From contig NZ_CP047349.1 of the NCBI RefSeq assembly GCF_011045835.1, positions 3,472,001 to 3,536,000 of the forward strand: a stretch of 64,000 nucleotides of DNA, in the 5' to 3' direction. Of the stretch, positions 56,620 to 63,657 are shown one piece after another. Within the stretch, counting starts at the first letter, position 1, and each line of letters starts with the position of its first letter. A model generated the notes under the pieces. That model was not told the DNA's origin, searched no databases, and saw only the letters and a list, made by a program, of their open reading frames with translations. The stretch is from Proteus terrae subsp. cibarius. Its GTDB lineage: Bacteria; Pseudomonadota; Gammaproteobacteria; Enterobacterales; Enterobacteriaceae. The position numbers were made by a program, and so were the translations under genes.

Positions 56620-58981
56620 TGTATTGATTTTTAAGCCTAAGCACGAGCTTAAGCATACTAAAAATCAAACCGATTTTATCAAATTAGGACGTCAGATAGC
56701 ACCATTAAACGATGAGTATGTCTACGATGAAAATTACTGGCGTCAAGTAGGGAACTTCACCATTTTTGGTGCCAATAGTCGACAAAAAAATCCAGATGAG
56801 TTACTGGATGAATCTTTAATTCCCTTTGCAAAAGCTTACGTTACCTATGGCGGCGGAACCAAAGCAGGCATCAACGTTAAATTCCAAGCCTTACGCGCAA
56901 TCAATGCAGCTTGGCAGCAGTTACACAAGGGCGAAAATTTTGAAACTACCAAGCTTACGGGAAAGGCCTTCGATGCAGCTCAACGCGCAGCTGAGGAATC
57001 GTTAAGTGCAGGAGCTGCTTATCAGACTGGTCGTGGTTTAAATAATCTTCTCAACTTCTTGATTGAGTACAAATTACTGAAGCCATTTAAGTGGAAAAGC
57101 GGACTAAAAAAGCCGGCTGAAAATGCAACAGGGGATGATGCTGACAAGAGAAGGCAAGACAAAATGCCTGACGAAAATGCGTTAATGGCTCTCGCCTCCG
57201 TTAATGCTCAAAAAACAGAAGACTTAAGTCCTCGGGATATTTTCACGACATCTACGATGACCTTGTTGCTGGTTGCCCCAAACCGTGGTTCAGAGCCTCT
57301 GTACTTGCTTTCCGATCCTATTCATACCGATGAGCTGAAAGTTTGGGAAGTGCTAAAAATGGATGGTTTTACTAAGGAGGATGTTAAGGAAATCCTTAAA
57401 TACCAAAAAGAGAACAATATTGTATTTGAGGGTGACAATGGTGCCGTATTTGACAGTGCGGGGAATGAAACCGAAGACTCTCAGGATGCTGACGATGAAG
57501 AACTAGACCTTACCGCAACCATCCAAATTAAAGGCATAAAATGGTACTCAGGTAAGGGCTTTGGGCACGCACACAAGTGGATCCCTACGTGTATGTACGG
57601 CGCTGTAGAAGCTGCTGTGGAGCGTTTGAGAGCAATGTCAGAGCCTGCACGAAAGTTTGCAAAAATGCTAGAAGAGAATTCGTGTTTTCCACGGCACGAA
57701 CTTTGTCCTGATGCCCCTGAAGACCAACTCCTAACGATGGATGAAACTGCAATGGCACTTGGGCTGGACTGGTCAGAGTATGGTGACATTTCTGATATTA
57801 AAAGTCGCAGACAATGGCGAACATCTAGAAACCAATTCTTAAAGCGTAAGGGGATCTTACCTAAAGATTACCAAGTTACGCTCCAAGATTTAAATGTAAT
57901 CCTTCGAAAAGACCTTCCTAAGGGATTCCCTTATATACCATTTGATAAAGGTAATGGACATGTAAAGGTTAAATGGTCAGAGGCTTTGTATGCTGGTTTT
58001 GCCAATTGCTTGGACACTGCAAAATCAACCATTTCTACCGAGTTGTACATTCCAACCATTAATACGTTGAATGAAGACCTTGCTCCAACGAAAAAAAAGA
58101 ACAGAACCACAGGAGAGCTAGCGACAGGTGTGCGTTCAGTTTTTCAGCGTTGGGGGCATGGTGATTTGATCATAACTTCGCATCAGATTCGTCATATGTT
58201 AGACACCATGGCGGCAGTCAATGGTATGGATGGAGAGCAACGTGCTAATTGGGCGATGCGAAGCGATCCTAGGCACAATCGTTATTACGACCACACAACT
58301 CCGGAGGAGTATGGTGCGGACTTTATTGAAGACCGAGAGGCAGATCTTGTCTCACAGGGTTTGATGGAGAATCCAACAACAGGCACTATACAAATTCAGG
58401 TGCAAGTTGCTACCCCAAGAACAGTGCAAGAATTGAACACCAAGACGGCTTTAACCGCACATACAAACGAATTTGGCATGTGTGTGACGTCCTACATGGA
58501 AGAGGTTTGCACTAAATATCGCGACTGTATTAACTGCGACCAGCAAGTTTGTGTAAAAGGCGATGACGGCAAATGTGAGCGCATTCGTAAGCGTCTAAAA
58601 GAGGAGAAAAAACTTCTCAAAATGGACAAAAAAGCGGTTGATGATGGTGTTCAAGGGGCTAGGCAGTTCTATGAGCGCAGGAAACTGACCACAGAGCGCT
58701 GTGAGCAACTGCTTGCCATGATGGGAGACCCGAATATCGAGGATGGATCTCTAATCAGGCTGCTTAACGTAGAGGATGTTACCCAGTTGGATCGTGCGAT
58801 GGATGCGAATGGTAAAAAGCGTTTACCTAAGATTGAAAACTTTCAGCGCATCAAAGAGAGCCAGAAAACTATCGTCACTGTTGATGAAATGATTGGTATT
58901 GAGAACAATCCGTCATCATTTGATGATGAACTATTTGATGCTTTAGATGAAATGGATGCAATAGATTTTTTTGAGGATTGA
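56612..58981 (+). CDS. Large tyrosine-recombinase-like protein with Cys cluster (possibly GmtZ-like)
   Basis: A 789-residue protein. Active-site blocks are readable: Arg225 in VAPNRGSEPLYLL, H524-x2-R527 in TSHQIRHMLDTM, Trp547 in RANWAMRSD and tyrosines 558-559 in HNRYYDHTTPEEYG. A long insert (about residues 260-500) separates the first Arg from the HxxR block. A cysteine cluster follows the catalytic domain (C624, C633, C639, C642, C647, C655) and the C-terminus is acidic (FDDELFDALDEMDAIDFFED). Catalysis looks possible. It is the third recombinase-like gene, overlapping the second by 8 bp and nearly touching the fourth. Confidence 0.8.
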   Translation: MVDVLIFKPKHELKHTKNQTDFIKLGRQIAPLNDEYVYDENYWRQVGNFTIFGANSRQKNPDELLDESLIPFAKAYVTYGGGTKAGINVKFQALRAINAAWQQLHKGENFETTKLTGKAFDAAQRAAEESLSAGAAYQTGRGLNNLLNFLIEYKLLKPFKWKSGLKKPAENATGDDADKRRQDKMPDENALMALASVNAQKTEDLSPRDIFTTSTMTLLLVAPNRGSEPLYLLSDPIHTDELKVWEVLKMDGFTKEDVKEILKYQKENNIVFEGDNGAVFDSAGNETEDSQDADDEELDLTATIQIKGIKWYSGKGFGHAHKWIPTCMYGAVEAAVERLRAMSEPARKFAKMLEENSCFPRHELCPDAPEDQLLTMDETAMALGLDWSEYGDISDIKSRRQWRTSRNQFLKRKGILPKDYQVTLQDLNVILRKDLPKGFPYIPFDKGNGHVKVKWSEALYAGFANCLDTAKSTISTELYIPTINTLNEDLAPTKKKNRTTGELATGVRSVFQRWGHGDLIITSHQIRHMLDTMAAVNGMDGEQRANWAMRSDPRHNRYYDHTTPEEYGADFIEDREADLVSQGLMENPTTGTIQIQVQVATPRTVQELNTKTALTAHTNEFGMCVTSYMEEVCTKYRDCINCDQQVCVKGDDGKCERIRKRLKEEKKLLKMDKKAVDDGVQGARQFYERRKLTTERCEQLLAMMGDPNIEDGSLIRLLNVEDVTQLDRAMDANGKKRLPKIENFQRIKESQKTIVTVDEMIGIENNPSSFDDELFDALDEMDAIDFFED

Positions 58982-58986
58982 TTATT

Positions 58987-59406
58987 GTGGCTAAACACTT
59001 AACAGACACGGATATTAGCAATGTTTGTGAGCTTCTAGATGATTGGCCCACGGACTCTAAGCTGACATGGGATAGATTGGTAGATGCAGTAGCACACGAT
59101 TACAAGCTTTCTACCACGAGGCAAACACTGCAAAAGCAGGTACGTATCAAGCGCGCATTTAATGAGGTTAAGGCGCTTGTCTCGGGTAATTCTCCTAAGG
59201 CTGTTGCTGCACGAAATAGACACCTTCCATCCAGTTTGAAGGCTGCGGCTGATCAACTAGAAAAGCGGGAACGAACCATTGCGCGACTTGAAGCCGAGAA
59301 CAACAGACTACTTGAGCAATTCCATACTTGGTTGTACAACGCTACCCAGCATGGAATTACGATTGAGCAACTAAACGAACCATTGGAAACTAAACAAGAA
59401 AAATGA
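58987..59406 (+). CDS. Small coiled-coil protein ending the recombinase operon (possibly GmtX-like)
   Basis: I choose GTG 58987 (MAKHLTDTDISNVC) because GAGGA stands nine bases ahead; 139 residues. A TTG nine bases upstream is in frame but abuts the ribosome binding site. The N-terminal part is a small helical domain (TDTDISNVCELLDDWPTDSKLTWDRL), and residues about 75-120 form a strong coiled coil (KAAADQLEKRERTIARLEAENNRLLEQFH). Small coiled-coil proteins also close the Tn554-type tnpABC operon. It starts 5 bp after the third recombinase. A role in holding the recombinase complex together is a guess. Confidence 0.7.
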   Translation: MAKHLTDTDISNVCELLDDWPTDSKLTWDRLVDAVAHDYKLSTTRQTLQKQVRIKRAFNEVKALVSGNSPKAVAARNRHLPSSLKAAADQLEKRERTIARLEAENNRLLEQFHTWLYNATQHGITIEQLNEPLETKQEK

Positions 59407-59413
59407 GTGCTCA

Positions 59414-59560
59414 ATGAGCAAAATAGCTACGGAACTCCATGGCTCGCAAGCCGATGAAAGTTTAGCTAAAAAAGAAATACAGTCTGCCACGGATGTGGCA
59501 GCAATCAGCCGTGGTGCAAAACTAAATAGCACAGAAGTTTCTAAGCGTGTAGTGAATTAG
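59414..59560 (+). CDS. Possible 48-residue protein at the end of the recombinase operon
   Basis: An open frame of 48 codons beginning 8 bp after the preceding stop: MSKIATELHGSQADE... ending KRVVN. It is mostly hydrophilic and Ala/Ser/Lys-rich, with a helical middle. There is no strong ribosome binding site, so expression would depend on coupling. Position supports it; nothing about function can be said. It may be only a chance frame. Confidence 0.35.
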   Translation: MSKIATELHGSQADESLAKKEIQSATDVAAISRGAKLNSTEVSKRVVN

Positions 59561-59572
59561 TCTGAATGAAAT

Positions 59573-59611
59573 CTGTCAGCTTCGTCACCTCGATGTGACT
59601 TGAACTGACAG
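59573..59611. other. Two-part hairpin downstream of the recombinase operon
   Basis: CTGTCAG (59573-59579) pairs with CTGACAG (59605-59611) and inside it GTCAC (59584-59588) pairs with GTGAC (59595-59599), with short internal loops. There is no T-tract, so it may be a recombinase site, an RNA structure that stabilises the operon mRNA, or a weak terminator. Confidence 0.5.
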
Positions 59612-59984
59612 GTCATTCTAAATCGGTTATGCCTCAAAATGATTTAGCCCAAATGAAGAGTTAGGCTCTGATGAATTTTTTGGGCGACTTGAACTTATCA
59701 ATAAAAATCAGAAATGATCTACGCTAGTTACCGTTCAATACACAGTGAATACACATTTAAATTACATTCATCTTCAGAGGTTTTCGTGCTATATTCAACT
59801 GGTTAAAGTGCATTGGCATGAAGGCGGTAACGGCATCTGCTTGGCCTATAGCGTAGAAACATCATCGCCAATAAGCATAGAGTTAGAAGCATGTATACTT
59901 GGAAGTTCAAATCTTCCTGAAACAACAACCATCCGTAAGGATAAAACAACAGTTCTGAAAACACCAACTAAGAGGAATAAGCCT

Positions 59985-60092
59985 ATGAATAATAGCCTGA
60001 AAACCAAAATGTTGCGTTGGGTCAAGGCGACCGTTATTGCTGTTTCAATGGGGTTATCTGGTTTACCCAGCCTTCAACCCAATGCACTTTAA
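59985..60092 (+). CDS. Possible 35-residue hydrophobic peptide
   Basis: Starts at ATG 59985 with AGAGGAATAAGCCT ahead, a good ribosome binding site. The peptide has a basic N-terminus (MNNSLKTKMLRWVKA) followed by a hydrophobic stretch (TVIAVSMGLSGLPSL) and stops at TAA. This is the pattern of small membrane peptides or toxin-like peptides. A longer frame running into it from 59745 has no sensible start. No family was recognised. Confidence 0.4.
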   Translation: MNNSLKTKMLRWVKATVIAVSMGLSGLPSLQPNAL

Positions 60093-60371
60093 TTTACCTC
60101 AGTTAAATTAGTTCCTCGGTTCATCTTCTCTATTTAGTTCAGCTCACCTCTGATTCAATCTGTTCCGTGCTATGATGCTTTTGCCCAGATATGTGCTAGA
60201 GCCGATCACTGCAAACACATCCTTGGCCCAAAACACGCATTACAGTAAAGGTGCCACGTTTGGATTGGCGTTTCTGCCTTACAATAGTTTATGGTTTCGC
60301 AACAGAAAAAAATGATACCGTGAAATCATTTTATGGTAGATATAATAATCTGAATTTGCTATAAATGAGCT

Positions 60372-60593
60372 GGGGCTACCGCCTACTGCCAACAACAAAT
60401 GCAACAATTACAGCTTGTAAATGGTTTGCAAGAGTTGTCAGTGACTATCACTGTCGCAGATATGCGAGGTAGCTAACATGAAACCGAAAGTTGTCAATGT
60501 TAGAAAATATCAACGCTATCGCCTAGGAAAATGGGAAGATGTTTGTCAACATCTTCGTTCACTCCCTAGACGATAGGTGTCATCGGTAGCCCC
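60372..60593. repeat. Inverted repeat pair GGGGCTACCG / CGGTAGCCCC bounding about 220 bp
   Basis: GGGGCTACCG at 60372-60381 is matched exactly by its reverse complement at 60584-60593. The bounded DNA contains two tiny, nearly adjoining open frames (60399-60476 and 60478-60576). The right repeat lies 12 bp before the stop codon end of the ATPase gene (minus strand). It could be the footprint of a small mobile unit or cassette. Confidence 0.65.
60478..60576 (+). CDS. Possible 32-residue basic peptide
   Basis: ATG 60478, one base after the stop codon of another tiny frame (25 codons from 60399). The product, MKPKVVNVRKYQRYRLGK..., ends HLRSLPRR and is very basic and aromatic-rich, so it might bind nucleic acid. 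Upstream is GAGGTAGCTAAC, a fair ribosome binding site (AGG). No family was recognised and the frame may not be expressed. Confidence 0.3.
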   Translation: MKPKVVNVRKYQRYRLGKWEDVCQHLRSLPRR

Positions 60594-60605
60594 ACCAAGC
60601 TTCAA

Positions 60606-62822
60606 TTAAGCAGACTCTGCTTCTGCATCAATCTTAGTCGTGCTTTCAATCCCCATCATGCTGTTGTAGTGTTCTTCGAAACCAGTTTCTACAAATATCT
60701 GTTTGAATTTTTCAATGTACCTTTCAGCATTGATTCTTTCAAAGTCTACTAGGTTAATCGAATCAGAATGAGACTCTCTATTTATGTACCTAAACAAAGG
60801 CTTAAAATCTGACTCTGTTTGACCTAATTGCTCCAATGTTTGCTTTAGTGACTCTTTCTTATGAACAAAATTGAAGTAGTGCTCCAGTATATTTCTCATC
60901 GCGTTGGGTAGCATGTGTGCGTAGCTTGGATTAGAAGTACTGTCTTTGACGACTTGCCAATACATTTGGTAATCATTTTGAAGTTCATCCCTCTTTAAAT
61001 CATAAACGAGGCTAAACTGTGATTTGGCAACTCTATACAGTTTATATCCAGCAGGGCATTTGTTAGATGCGTTCTTGAGCATTAATAATTCGTGGAAAAA
61101 GAATAGGTTATGCGTCAGTAGGAAGACTTGTTTGAAGTTTTCACTAAAGACTTTGTGATGTATCAGGGCTGCAATATCATAGACGTAGTTGTGTGACAAG
61201 CTAGAAATAGGATCATCAATTACAACGATTCGGTTGTTCAGCAAAACAGGAGAGGATTCGTTTGTTGAACCTGAAGCACACTCTAGGAAGTAAAGAAAGC
61301 TAATGAGTGTTTTTTCTCCTTCACTAAGGGTGTTATATACGTCAGCACTTTCACCTGTAGGGCGGGCAATTTTGTAACGTTGCTGATCGTTTGCTGCTTT
61401 AACAATTTTAAAACTGTGTATACCTAGCTCAACCAGTTGTTGATTGATATTGTTTATCGACGAATCAATGTTAGTTATTTTTTTCTGGTTTTCAGTAATG
61501 ATAATTCTTTGAGCAATCTCTTGGCTACGAAACAGCCCGATTTCATCGGATAGTTTTTCTATTTCAGCTTGAAGGTCGTTAACCTTTTCATCTGAAGCTG
61601 CGATGAGAGCGCTAAACTGCTCATTCAGGATCACCCAAAACTCCGAATCTATTCTATTCAAATGGCTTTTTTTGTTTCTGACCCTATCATTGAATAGATC
61701 TATATCTCTTTGTATTTTGGCTATCGCAGTATTAACATCTGCCACTAGAGTGCTCGTATCGGTAAGCGTAACCACCGTACTCGGGTTGCTGATTTTAAGA
61801 TCAATTTGAGACAAGTTAGCTGATAACTTTTCAAGCAGTAGATCTCTCTTGTCTACGAAGCCATATGTAACTACACCATCTTCAAAAGCGTATACTGGAG
61901 CCGATAATTTGCTCTGAATATCGTTAACTAAAGCTCTGTAGCTGCTAGATAACCCTTCTATCTGGCTGACTTTTTGGGAATATGTCTCGTCAAATAGTTG
62001 ATTGATCGCTTCAGTAATCGATGAGCTTAACTCTTGCTGGCAAAAAGGACACGGATTATCGGGTTTCATATATCCCAGACCTGATTTTACCCAGTCAGAA
62101 TTGCCTAGTTTTTCGACTAAATCGGATAGATATGAATCCTTAGATCCCACAATAATTTGAGTTAAAATCGGAGCATTTTCAAAGTTACTGACATCAAGGC
62201 TAATCTTGGGTACGCTTGGACGTAGACTACCGTCTTGCCCTGTTAACTCACGAGCCTCTTTTTGCAGAGATTCAATTGTAGATGTGACACTTCCACTACT
62301 TGATCTGACCTTGTTCAGAAAGCCAACTTTGTTTCTCCGTAATCCTTCTAGACAAAAATCTAGTGCGCCATTTTCATATGTGGTTTTTGCTTTCCAGACA
62401 GATTCCTTTAGTGAAGTCTCTTCATTTTCTATGTCACTTTGCTTGCGACTTATCTTTGTTTTGGAAACCTTGATACTTTGGTGTAGGCGAGCTATTTTTT
62501 CTGTTGCTTCTTCGATTGCTTGTTCGGCTTCTTTGTTTTCTTCGCTCAGAGTGAATACCCCCTGAAAGTCAGGAATTTCATAGAAGTTGCCACGTATAAA
62601 ATCTTGATTATAAACAAAGATATCTTCAACCAACTCACGAGGTTGAATGGAACAGTTTCGATATTCGGGTAATTCAGGAGAATGTAAAAATTTACCTATT
62701 GTGGACTTACCAGAACCATTTAAACCATAGAATAGGTTTATCTTCTTGTTGTCAGTTTGAATAACCACTGGCGAAGTTGGTGAGTAACTAGCTACACCTT
62801 TTAATGTTATGGTGTTAATCAT
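60606..62822 (-). CDS. AAA/ABC-type ATPase with zinc-hook motif, RloC/PrrC-like anticodon nuclease candidate
   Basis: A 738-residue protein with an SMC-like ATPase split by coiled coils. Walker A is GLNGSGKST at 33-41. A coiled coil (about 95-145) leads to C258-P-F-C261 (NPCPFCQQELS), placed like the zinc hook of Rad50/RloC, then returning coils (about 360-465). Signature LSEGEKTLISFLYFLE begins at 499, Walker B is RIVVIDDPISSLSH at 531-544 and the H-loop is LLTHNLFFFHELL at 568-580. The C-terminal domain has R643-x3-E647 (AMRNILEHYF) and H685 (INRESHSDS), the order of the PrrC/RloC ribonuclease triad. RloC proteins cut tRNA anticodon loops during phage infection or DNA damage. Cutting activity is inferred. 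It is the only obvious cargo of the mobile element. Confidence 0.8.
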   Translation of the reverse strand: MINTITLKGVASYSPTSPVVIQTDNKKINLFYGLNGSGKSTIGKFLHSPELPEYRNCSIQPRELVEDIFVYNQDFIRGNFYEIPDFQGVFTLSEENKEAEQAIEEATEKIARLHQSIKVSKTKISRKQSDIENEETSLKESVWKAKTTYENGALDFCLEGLRRNKVGFLNKVRSSSGSVTSTIESLQKEARELTGQDGSLRPSVPKISLDVSNFENAPILTQIIVGSKDSYLSDLVEKLGNSDWVKSGLGYMKPDNPCPFCQQELSSSITEAINQLFDETYSQKVSQIEGLSSSYRALVNDIQSKLSAPVYAFEDGVVTYGFVDKRDLLLEKLSANLSQIDLKISNPSTVVTLTDTSTLVADVNTAIAKIQRDIDLFNDRVRNKKSHLNRIDSEFWVILNEQFSALIAASDEKVNDLQAEIEKLSDEIGLFRSQEIAQRIIITENQKKITNIDSSINNINQQLVELGIHSFKIVKAANDQQRYKIARPTGESADVYNTLSEGEKTLISFLYFLECASGSTNESSPVLLNNRIVVIDDPISSLSHNYVYDIAALIHHKVFSENFKQVFLLTHNLFFFHELLMLKNASNKCPAGYKLYRVAKSQFSLVYDLKRDELQNDYQMYWQVVKDSTSNPSYAHMLPNAMRNILEHYFNFVHKKESLKQTLEQLGQTESDFKPLFRYINRESHSDSINLVDFERINAERYIEKFKQIFVETGFEEHYNSMMGIESTTKIDAEAESA

Positions 62823-63354
62823 TTTTTAGCTCTTGTACAATTTAGTGAATAGTTGCAGTCAATTGCATTCTTATACTTCCCATTTAGAAAAGCAGTGACG
62901 TAGATCAGTTCCTGTGACTTTGGGCACTTACACTAAGCACTAAGATGATCGCAGTACTTAATCTAATCCATAACTTACTAATTAAGTAAATCGTATAGCT
63001 CACTTTCGCCATATTATTGGTTAGAACAGGCATCTCTATCTTACCTAATTTACTCGCCATTTGACCAAATTTTATTTATGCATGGATGTGTCTACAGAGT
63101 CGAGGTGCCCCCACCCCCTTTCCCATTTCAATAGGCATTAAACGCTACTTTTGATAACCCTTGATATATGTTTAGAGAAACAAGTGTGGTTACTCATATA
63201 CGATTAGAATGGTATCATCGCATACAAGATAGCTTGATGTGTTTTTGTAAAGTTTTATTGGTTTTCGTGACTTTTTTAACGTAATTCTTTACGGTTTTGG
63301 TTGTGGTTGGTTCTTATTTGTTGTTTAACAATGACTTAATTGGCCATCCCTTTG
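62823..63354. other. Noncoding right arm of the mobile element
   Basis: About 530 bp without a gene. The first part must hold the promoter of the ATPase gene (minus strand). The rest is AT-rich and carries repeated short T-rich and GTTTAAC-like segments (63321-63330) comparable with those at the left end, then leads to the terminal motif CTCAAGGTAACC. Confidence 0.5.
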
Positions 63355-63366
63355 CTCAAGGTAACC
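63355..63366. repeat. Right-end terminal motif of the element
   Basis: CTCAAGGTAACC is the reverse complement of GGTTACCTTGAG at 53691-53702 and, with one base missing, of the motif 3 bp inside the left end. It lies 4 bp inside the right boundary, a symmetric position. Confidence 0.75.
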
Positions 63367-63370
63367 ATAA

Positions 63371-63377
63371 CCGTTCT
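63371..63377. repeat. Attachment-site repeat, right copy (CCGTTCT)
   Basis: Second copy of the seven bases at the end of ssb. Together with the following AA it restores the codons CCG TTC TAA, which is the expected uninterrupted end of ssb (...IPF stop). Confidence 0.85.
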
Positions 63378-63416
63378 AAATTTCAGAACAATTTATCTAA
63401 AATCACCTAAAAAACT

Positions 63417-63440
63417 AACCCAGCTCAAGCTGGGTTTTTT
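63417..63440 (+). terminator. Original ssb terminator, displaced by the element
   Basis: AACCCAGCTCAAGCTGGGTTTTTT is a compact GC-rich hairpin with a T-run. In an uninterrupted chromosome it would stand about 40 bp after the ssb stop codon. It now lies beyond the mobile element. Confidence 0.88.
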
Positions 63441-63657
63441 GTTGTTAATAGTTAGTACATACTCCATGTAAATAGTTTTACACGATAAAAATTTCTCAAT
63501 TCAGAGGCAAAATATCTTTATTTCTCTCAATATCTTCATTTAAACGAAAATTGAGGCTGAGGTTATTTTCACAACCCCCCACTTTACACAAAGGTTTACT
63601 CTTGAAAAATATGATAGGATTGGTGCCATTAACAACGTCTGAGAGCATCTGATCCCC

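Larger units (their letters stand above)
59561..60605. other. One-kilobase region between recombinase operon and ATPase gene, no assignable gene
   Basis: This region holds only tiny open frames, a hairpin (59573-59611) and an inverted repeat (60372-60381 with 60584-60593). Base composition is more GC-rich than the flanking Proteus genes, by eye. Two parts look like remnants of separate pieces: 59745-60092, with a candidate 35-residue hydrophobic peptide, and 60368-60600, bounded by the inverted repeat. No reverse transcriptase, integron integrase or IS transposase was found. Confidence 0.5.
53561..63377. mobile_element. Mobile element with three tyrosine recombinases inserted at the ssb stop codon
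   Basis: About 9.8 kb between the two CCGTTCT copies. It splits ssb from its terminator (63417-63440) and from zur, which otherwise would be about 300 bp apart. Contents: four-gene recombination operon (plus strand), a 1-kb region of tiny open frames, one long minus-strand ATPase gene, then about 550 bp of noncoding DNA. Related terminal sequences (GGTTACCTTGAG) occur at both ends in inverted orientation. Three recombinases plus a small coiled-coil protein resemble Gamma-Mobile-Trio and Tn554-like elements; I recall the first group mainly as a carrier of defence and toxin genes in gammaproteobacteria. The family assignment needs comparison; the boundaries are read directly. Confidence 0.88.

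Noticed and set aside
59745..60092. 115-codon frame as a full gene
   Set aside because: The upstream two thirds lacks a plausible start site and protein-like composition; only the last 35 codons have a good ribosome binding site, so only those are listed.
59561..60605. Integron cassette or retron in the mobile element
   Set aside because: No integron integrase, no attC-like double site with the conserved boxes and no reverse transcriptase gene; the inverted repeat alone is not enough.
62206..62565. Plus-strand open frame of 119 codons opposite the ATPase gene
   Set aside because: Runs antisense to a well-supported gene, has no ribosome binding site and a Ser/Leu/Phe-rich composition typical of antisense frames.
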